A DNA stretch of 58,920 bases from positions 1-58,920 of the forward strand of contig CAMAXD010000003.1 of assembly GCA_945861975.1 (NCBI GenBank), in the 5' to 3' direction. A model generated the notes under the pieces. The model was given only the letters and a program-made list of their open reading frames with translations, was not told the origin of the DNA and did no database searches. The translations under genes and the position numbers were made by a program. Numbering within the stretch: position 1 is the stretch's first letter; every line of letters starts with the position of its first letter. Of this stretch, positions 53,393-58,920 are shown piece after piece. This DNA is from Candidatus Kuenenia stuttgartensis. GTDB taxonomy: Bacteria > Planctomycetota > Planctomycetia > Planctomycetales > Planctomycetaceae.

Positions 53393-56059
53393 CTATTCGA
53401 TCGGTCTGCCAATCAGCACTTCAATGGTAGCCGTCCTTAATGCCTCAAGATTCATCGCCGAAAGCTGGCTGAAAGTCGTTGTACCAGCGTCGTCGTCGTT
53501 GGCTTTTTCGACGAGAGCATCCACCTTGACATAGTGGCGGATGAAGTCCTGCATCTGACTCTGTGTCCAGTTTTTGTGCTTCTTCAGGAGAGTTAGATAT
53601 TCTATCAATTGCTGCGCATCCCGATATGCCTTAAGTCGTATTGAATGCCGGATCGAAATTTCTCCGCTGGGGGCCGTGTCAAAGATGAAGAGTCCAAGTT
53701 GATCGGCCTCTGTCAAAGCACTGCCGGTTTTATTAACCGTTTGCCACGGAACGATTCCCTCTGCACCTTGCTGCCACGAATCAACAGCCCATGCCTGAAT
53801 ATTCCGATTCGTCTCATGAACATGATTCGATGTACCGTAAATCCAGACTCGAATTCGATCACGCTCAATCCGATCAGTGATCAGTCGGCGGTAGTTTTGA
53901 AATGCAGAAGTTGCCACGACCCAGAGATCGCTTCGACCGTCGAGTTGCGCTCGGCAGTATTCGGGGCGTGAGATGTCAACGCGATACTGGATCTTTACAT
54001 TCGGTCTGCTCTCGTGTCCCCGATCTGTCAGCCCTCCATAAAACTGAAGAGCCCGATAGTCCCAGAAACTTGAGGGCTCATCCAGAATCCACGGGGCCTT
54101 TGATTCATCTGCGAGAGAACCCTTGTTGTTGAAATAAACCTGAAAGCCTGTTTCGTTCCATCCTCTTGCATCTGCGACCTGAGCAAAATCACGAAGGATA
54201 TTTACGTACGTCTCGGCATAGGCTGACTGCTTGTTAAAAGCCAGATAGGCATCAGGGTTGCCATTGAAGAACGCTCTGCAGTTCAGAGGCCAACTTTCAT
54301 GAAACGTGAGGTAGAACCCAGGAGCAGGTATTGGTCCTCGATGACCATTTTGGAAAAACGATCCATCCAGGTATGGCCCGAATGCTTCGATAAAATCATC
54401 CCAATAGCCCGACTTGTCGCCTGGCTGTATGTTGTCATACTTTTTATTGTCCATGCGGCGGCCTGAGCGAAGCCTCATGTCGAGATTGCTTTTTCGCGAT
54501 CCGGGCGTGGCAGTGTTGTGTGAATAATGCATGATGTTGCAGTGAACTCGATGATCGTAAGCAATCTGCTGCAGCTCATAATATTCATTGATGTTGTCTG
54601 GCATTCCGTAGCTGTTCATCTCGCATAAAAATGTCGCTTTGCGAGGCAGTGAAAATGGAAGTACCAACACTTCCAGCGACAGGCTGCGTCCATCGGAGAT
54701 TTTGATGGTGCCTCTTTTTACAGTGGCCTCAGATTTAAAAGGAATGAACAGGTCGGCAACCAGAGCCTTGTCTGTATCGGCGTTGAGGCCGATCGATTGC
54801 GGCATTGGCAACAGCGGGTCAGGAATCTGACGTCCTTGTGACTGGACATACACAGCCTGGTAGAGGTCGACACGGATTTGTGGATCATCTAACTCGACCT
54901 TGACCGAAACCTTTGCTTCACGATCTTTTCTCAATAGAAGTTGGAAGCTGACGACCTCACCAGCGGCAGCAACGAGGCGAACTCGCTGACCGTCAAATAT
55001 TGGATTATGATCACGGTAATCTTCAGGCAACATACCTACAGAACGGCCAGCGGCGTCATACTTATCCGTGACAGGAATTACGCTAAGGCCAGAGTGCGAC
55101 AGCGGACGCTTCGCCTGAATATTGGCTTCCGGAGTGATCACCGGCTTTGGACTCTTGATTATGCTGAGAGTAACCGCCGGCTCCGATCGCTGGCCCCCGC
55201 GACTCAGAGTCACAACGGTAATTTTACAGGGCAAGAAAGGATTGATTTCTGAGGACAGGTCTCGTAGGGGAATCGTTTGTCTCGTGTTGTTCAGCACGAG
55301 AGGGATGTTATGTCTCGCAAGAGGGTGGTCGTTGATCGTGATCTCATAAGCGAAGCCATTTCCGGGTGAGGTAAGATGCAACTTCGGGGAGTCGTCGCCA
55401 GATGCCATCACCGACAACTCGGTTGCCGTTGCGGGAACCGGACCATCCTGATCATCAAGTTCGACAATCAAATGGGGCCGTTTGCCGGATTGCTCTTTGG
55501 AAAAGATCGTTGGGTTGCGACTATAATCGGCGTCGTGCTCGTGGATGGCGAGGCCGTAAGCGACGCCTGTCGACATCGCATGAATCATGTCGGGGGGTAT
55601 GTCCCAATGATACTTGCCATCCTTCAGTTCAGACGGCGATTGGTAAACGAGGGTAAAGCTGTTTCCGCCACAGACAGCGGGAAATCTTGCATCCGCGTAT
55701 CCCCAGTTCTGGATTCCGTCGATTCCCGCCGAAATCCCATTCGAGCGATTCTCATCCCACTGAGACGCGATGGTTGAAACTGTAATTCCGCTGATCTCCT
55801 GGTCGCCTCGCACGCATAGAAGGGTCGCTTTCTTTATCTGCTTGCCCTGAATCGCTGATGTGTCAAACGCGATTGCAACCATATGCTGGTTGCCTTTCAC
55901 TCGAATTCTTCCCTGTTGCCCCGCATTTTGTTCCCATTCGCCGTCGACCATCACGATCGAGTTGTCTTTGGTAACAGGCAATTGAATCGAATCAATTGCA
56001 GCACACTCACTTGCCCGGATGAGGTATGTCGACAGAAGCAGCACGGGGAAGAACCGCAT
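53393..56059 (-). CDS. Large secreted glycoside-hydrolase-like protein
   Basis: This is a secreted protein of 888 residues with a signal peptide (MRFFPVLLLSTYLIRASE). Residues 25-200 look like a jelly-roll (MVAIAFDTSAIQGKQIKKAT, IQNWGYADARFP). From about 300 to 880 it resembles DUF4091-type glycoside hydrolase proteins: FEVLVLPFSLPRKATFL-like Ig part, CEMNSYGMPDNINEYYELQQ, ILRDFAQVADARGWNETGFQ and WIYGTSNHVHETNRNIQAWA. A final segment is helical. The substrate is unknown, probably a polysaccharide. It lies upstream of acyP. Confidence 0.8.
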   Translation of the reverse strand: MRFFPVLLLSTYLIRASECAAIDSIQLPVTKDNSIVMVDGEWEQNAGQQGRIRVKGNQHMVAIAFDTSAIQGKQIKKATLLCVRGDQEISGITVSTIASQWDENRSNGISAGIDGIQNWGYADARFPAVCGGNSFTLVYQSPSELKDGKYHWDIPPDMIHAMSTGVAYGLAIHEHDADYSRNPTIFSKEQSGKRPHLIVELDDQDGPVPATATELSVMASGDDSPKLHLTSPGNGFAYEITINDHPLARHNIPLVLNNTRQTIPLRDLSSEINPFLPCKITVVTLSRGGQRSEPAVTLSIIKSPKPVITPEANIQAKRPLSHSGLSVIPVTDKYDAAGRSVGMLPEDYRDHNPIFDGQRVRLVAAAGEVVSFQLLLRKDREAKVSVKVELDDPQIRVDLYQAVYVQSQGRQIPDPLLPMPQSIGLNADTDKALVADLFIPFKSEATVKRGTIKISDGRSLSLEVLVLPFSLPRKATFLCEMNSYGMPDNINEYYELQQIAYDHRVHCNIMHYSHNTATPGSRKSNLDMRLRSGRRMDNKKYDNIQPGDKSGYWDDFIEAFGPYLDGSFFQNGHRGPIPAPGFYLTFHESWPLNCRAFFNGNPDAYLAFNKQSAYAETYVNILRDFAQVADARGWNETGFQVYFNNKGSLADESKAPWILDEPSSFWDYRALQFYGGLTDRGHESRPNVKIQYRVDISRPEYCRAQLDGRSDLWVVATSAFQNYRRLITDRIERDRIRVWIYGTSNHVHETNRNIQAWAVDSWQQGAEGIVPWQTVNKTGSALTEADQLGLFIFDTAPSGEISIRHSIRLKAYRDAQQLIEYLTLLKKHKNWTQSQMQDFIRHYVKVDALVEKANDDDAGTTTFSQLSAMNLEALRTATIEVLIGRPIE

Positions 56060-56278
56060 TGGGTATGCTCGCTTTTAAGGCCAATCTATGAAGTTCGAAA
56101 ATGCCTTTGGCTATCGTGATTTCGGGCAGCAAGACTTTTCGAATCGATCGCCTGCCCATGGACACGTGGGAAGGCACTGTAATTGGAACGCCACATACCA
56201 ATTGAAGTCGACCGCCCACAAAGAAGAGTCGCGCACATGAACTGTTATGCAGCACTCATTGGGCAATGGTGTTCGGAA

Positions 56279-57889
56279 TCAGCAGGCAAGGTTCTGCAGG
56301 CGATTTTCCAGCTCGTCAATGAGCTCCCCGATTGTTCGTCCAGAGCATGAGGTCGGAAGGCCAATGTGTTCGCCGATTGTCACCCACTCCGCAACTTTAC
56401 GTTCAGCGGCCACGACAGTGCTATGATCTCGTCCACCGAAATACATCCCGATTTCTCGATAGGCGGACTTCGTCATTCGTCGAGACATAAACATCGCAAC
56501 TGCGCGGGGCAGGGCGATCGCTTTGCGGCGCGATGCCGAGCGAAGATCAGCGACGGTTACGCCAAAGGCCTCACACACGACTTTTTCGACGTCGCTAATT
56601 CGGACAAGTCGACGGCATTCCTCTGCCATCTCGCCAAGGATTTCACGAGCAACAGCCAGTGTAATTCGTCGACCATTTAATGCGAACTGTCCTTCAAGCT
56701 GGTTTAAGGCACCCTGAAGTTCACGGACATTCCGACGACATCGCCGAACGACATATTCGAGGGCGTCGTCTGAAAAAACAGCCTTCATGCCCACAGTCAG
56801 AGATCTGGCAAGTCTGTGCCGAGTGGCTTCGTCAGGGGATTCGATTCGACAGACGAGTCCACTCATGAATCGAGTCGTCAATTCTTCACGATGTTTCGTG
56901 AGCAATCGAGGATGTCGATCCGAAGAGATCACGACCTGGCCACCATGGTCGATCAACTGGGTGATCGTGTGAAGGAATTCCTCCTGAGTCGCTCTTTTGT
57001 TGTCCAGAAACTCAATATTGTCGATCAGCAGGACTTCGACATTCCGAAATCGTTGACGAAACGATGGCACCGTTCGTGAACTGAGGGCGGAGGTGAAATA
57101 GTTGGTGAAGGCTTCGCAGGTCAGGTACATCACATTCTTTTCAGAATGCTTCCTACGAACCTCGGTATAAATCGCCTCCAGCAGATGAGTCTTCCCAGTG
57201 CCCGTTCCGCCATGGATGAACAACGGGTTGTATCTCTCTCCCGGAGTTGCGGATACCTGACGGGCTGCCAGAACAGCCAAGTCATTACATTCCCCCGAGA
57301 TGAACGAGTCGAAACATCGGAAGCGTCGGCGATTTCCCGGGAGACTCAGGGAGCCTGGTCGGTCAAATTCAGAAGGAATGGCTGGAGTTGGTTTAAGATT
57401 CTTTGTTGTTTTAATAGGACCATTTCCAGGGTCTCGGCGCAGCTTCACATCATTGTCGATTGCCCCGGAGTTCATCGTCCCAGAAACGACAACCCCGGAA
57501 ACTGGTGTGGAGACCGCACTGAAAGCCCCAGCAACCTCCAGCATGAGAGACTCGTCAACCTCAAGCTGCGATGTTGCTGACGGACCAAGAACCAACTGTG
57601 CAGCCTGATTGAGCGATGTTCTGAAACGTCGCAACAACCAACCCAGAATAAATGGATTCGGAACACGCACTATTAGTCGGTCGCCAGAGATCTCGAAGCG
57701 CGTACGCTTGTGAAACCAGTGCTGGAAATTCTGTTCACCGACGGCGTCACGGACCGAATGTGTAATTCGATCGAGCTCAGAAGAAACAACCGACGAATGC
57801 GCAAATGCAGAACTGGAAACCGAAATTTGCGCAGAGATGCACGAAGCATCGAACGTCGGCTTGTCGTCTTGACGTGCGGGCTGCGTCAT
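56279..57889 (-). CDS. dnaA: Chromosomal replication initiator DnaA
   Basis: DnaA opens the origin and loads the helicase. The protein has 536 residues from the ATG at 57889, with GGAGG about 6 bp upstream; a start at 58021 is less likely. Domain I is at about 35-105 (GEQNFQHWFHKRTRFEIS). A long linker leads to the AAA+ domain with Walker A HGGTGTGKTHLLEA (near 228) and Walker B VLLIDNIEFL (usual Asp-Asp is Asp-Asn here). The C-terminal DNA-binding signature is YREIGMYFGGRDHSTVVAA. No dnaN or gyrB is adjacent. The Domain II linker is long and of low complexity. Confidence 0.96.
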   Translation of the reverse strand: MTQPARQDDKPTFDASCISAQISVSSSAFAHSSVVSSELDRITHSVRDAVGEQNFQHWFHKRTRFEISGDRLIVRVPNPFILGWLLRRFRTSLNQAAQLVLGPSATSQLEVDESLMLEVAGAFSAVSTPVSGVVVSGTMNSGAIDNDVKLRRDPGNGPIKTTKNLKPTPAIPSEFDRPGSLSLPGNRRRFRCFDSFISGECNDLAVLAARQVSATPGERYNPLFIHGGTGTGKTHLLEAIYTEVRRKHSEKNVMYLTCEAFTNYFTSALSSRTVPSFRQRFRNVEVLLIDNIEFLDNKRATQEEFLHTITQLIDHGGQVVISSDRHPRLLTKHREELTTRFMSGLVCRIESPDEATRHRLARSLTVGMKAVFSDDALEYVVRRCRRNVRELQGALNQLEGQFALNGRRITLAVAREILGEMAEECRRLVRISDVEKVVCEAFGVTVADLRSASRRKAIALPRAVAMFMSRRMTKSAYREIGMYFGGRDHSTVVAAERKVAEWVTIGEHIGLPTSCSGRTIGELIDELENRLQNLAC

Positions 57890-58464
57890 GCGCCCCTCCC
57901 TCTTTCGCCAGCGCGCAGCATCACCCCAGACAAAGACGGGGCAATTCGCGAAAGCAAGCAGCTCGCGCGGCGCTCCATCGCCTGTCGCCTCAAGGGCAGG
58001 GCGGTGATTCAGGACTGGCATTTTTTACAGGTTATACTCAACGACGAGTGCAGATTCGTCCCCGAGCGCTTACTCACTCAACGGCGGCGATGTTAACCAG
58101 ACATGAAGAAGTGTCAAATGAGCTCACGTGAATTCCGTTCACACTTTGTTGAGAGAATTTCGTAAGTGTATCAGTACGAAGACTCTCCGAATTTAGACGA
58201 TTCTGACTGCGACTTTCTTAGTTCAAAATGACTGTCTATCGTTGACAAATCAGAATCAACCACAGCGCCCGCCAAATCGCTCCCTCGGAACGAGTCGTCG
58301 CCGTGAATCCAAACGGCTCTCTGCAGAGATTGCGGGATTTGTTAGGCTTTCCCTTTCTCGGAATTCCTGCTCCTTGCGAACCACTCTTATTCAGAGGTGC
58401 TTGAGATGAGTTCCGGGAACGGCGTCGTCAGAAGTCGGAATGGTGGTCACGGGAGTGCTTTGCG
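57890..58464. other. Divergent region between dnaA and glutaredoxin-like gene
   Basis: This is a 575-bp gap holding the dnaA promoter and that of the rightward gene. The 130 bp nearest dnaA are GC-rich; the rest is less so. I found no canonical DnaA box (TTATCCACA) and no cluster resembling an origin. TTATACTCA at about 58031 differs in two bases. I therefore do not call oriC here. Confidence 0.35.
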
Positions 58465-58920
58465 ATGAATTCGCATGAATTGGAGCTTAATGATCGTGTT
58501 CGAGTCATTCTTGGCTCAGGATTAATGGTCTTGTCCTCGCTTTTCGCGGTTTTCATTTTCTCTGATCGAATGGACATGCGACCTTTTGATTTCCCTACGG
58601 TCTGGTACTCCACGCGATCCTTACACCTGCTCTTGTGTGGAGCCATGTTCTTTTGTGCTGCAATGATGCTTAGGTCGCCTCACCACCGCACGCAGCCTCC
58701 TGCGCGCCCCTTATTTTCCAGTTGCCGGCTATTTACTCGCAAAAATTGCCCACTGTGTGACGATGCAATTGCCGTTCTGGCGGGGTTTCAGGGAGCACTA
58801 CCCGCGATTGAGTTGATCGATATTGATGACTCTCGTGAGCTGATGAGGCAGTTCGGTGAGTCTGTGCCGGTTGTGGAAATCGACGGAAAGGTGCGGTTTC
58901 GCGGTGGCGTCAGTGCCCAC
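58465..58920 (+). CDS. Membrane-anchored glutaredoxin-like protein (partial)
   Basis: The frame is open from the ATG at 58465 (GGGAG about 10 bp upstream) to the window end, 152 codons without stop. Two hydrophobic segments lie at about residues 14-30 (LMVLSSLFAVFIF) and 55-68 (LLCGAMFFCAAMML). A soluble part follows, with the redox-type motif FTRKNCPLCDDAIAVL and ELIDIDDSRELMRQFGESVPVVEIDGK. This matches glutaredoxin-like (DUF836) domains, in which CPLC is the active site. The gene is cut by the window edge. Confidence 0.82.
   Translation, partial: MNSHELELNDRVRVILGSGLMVLSSLFAVFIFSDRMDMRPFDFPTVWYSTRSLHLLLCGAMFFCAAMMLRSPHHRTQPPARPLFSSCRLFTRKNCPLCDDAIAVLAGFQGALPAIELIDIDDSRELMRQFGESVPVVEIDGKVRFRGGVSAH

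Noticed and set aside
57890-58464. Possible chromosome origin next to dnaA
   Set aside because: No canonical DnaA boxes or AT-rich unwinding stretch could be found by eye. Nearness to dnaA alone is not enough.

Overview
The window looks like a chromosomal segment of a planctomycete (phylum Planctomycetota). This is inferred from gene content, not from a database match. It carries sugar-phosphate isomerase/epimerase TIM barrels, Gfo/Idh/MocA oxidoreductases (one with a signal peptide), a DUF1080 protein, a sialidase-like protein, a parallel beta-helix protein, a very large stand-alone secretin, many small lipoproteins, a dnaA gene without dnaN or gyrB beside it, and loosely packed genes with few long operons. 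There is no sign of a prophage, an insertion sequence, a CRISPR array or an rRNA operon.

Layout. 1-9.2 kb: tRNA-Cys, a conserved hypothetical gene, an HtrA-type protease, greA, a three-gene sugar operon on the minus strand (cupin, TIM barrel, Gfo/Idh) and argJ. 9.2-26.5 kb: housekeeping and mixed genes, including DUF309, purD, a YggS-type PLP protein, a di-haem cytochrome c, rhomboid, aldo/keto reductase, PhyH dioxygenase, site-2 protease, a secreted Gfo/Idh, an M20 deacylase of ArgE type, xseA, fmt, Trm112, a TIM barrel and ruvX. 26.6-36.5 kb: sialidase, ROK kinase, Ppx/GppA with an HD domain, DUF1080, two lipoproteins, a PIG-L deacetylase, an FHA protein with an acidic repeat tail, rarA and a PAP2 phosphatase. 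36.9-43.6 kb: a BON-like small protein, a beta-helix protein, a lipoprotein, palindromic repeats and the 1229-residue secretin. 44.1-49.8 kb: a broken universal-stress-protein gene, then D-lactate-type dehydrogenase, a tandem Usp protein, cardiolipin synthase and a metallophosphoesterase, which look like a stress or low-oxygen group. 49.8-58.9 kb: an ABC-exporter-like protein whose ATPase motifs are degenerate, an ABC-2 permease, acylphosphatase, a large glycoside-hydrolase-like protein, dnaA and, running off the end, a membrane-anchored glutaredoxin-like gene.

The most unusual signal is an intergenic element of about 85-90 bp present four times (1461-1550, 7361-7447, 22209-22294, 37335-37420). 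All copies can fold into the same two-stem hairpin, and several differences between copies preserve base pairing. This suggests a structured RNA or a folded mobile repeat that I cannot assign to a known class. Other points of interest are the exporter with lost Walker A and H-loop residues, the decayed usp gene, and a separate composite palindromic repeat beside the secretin gene.
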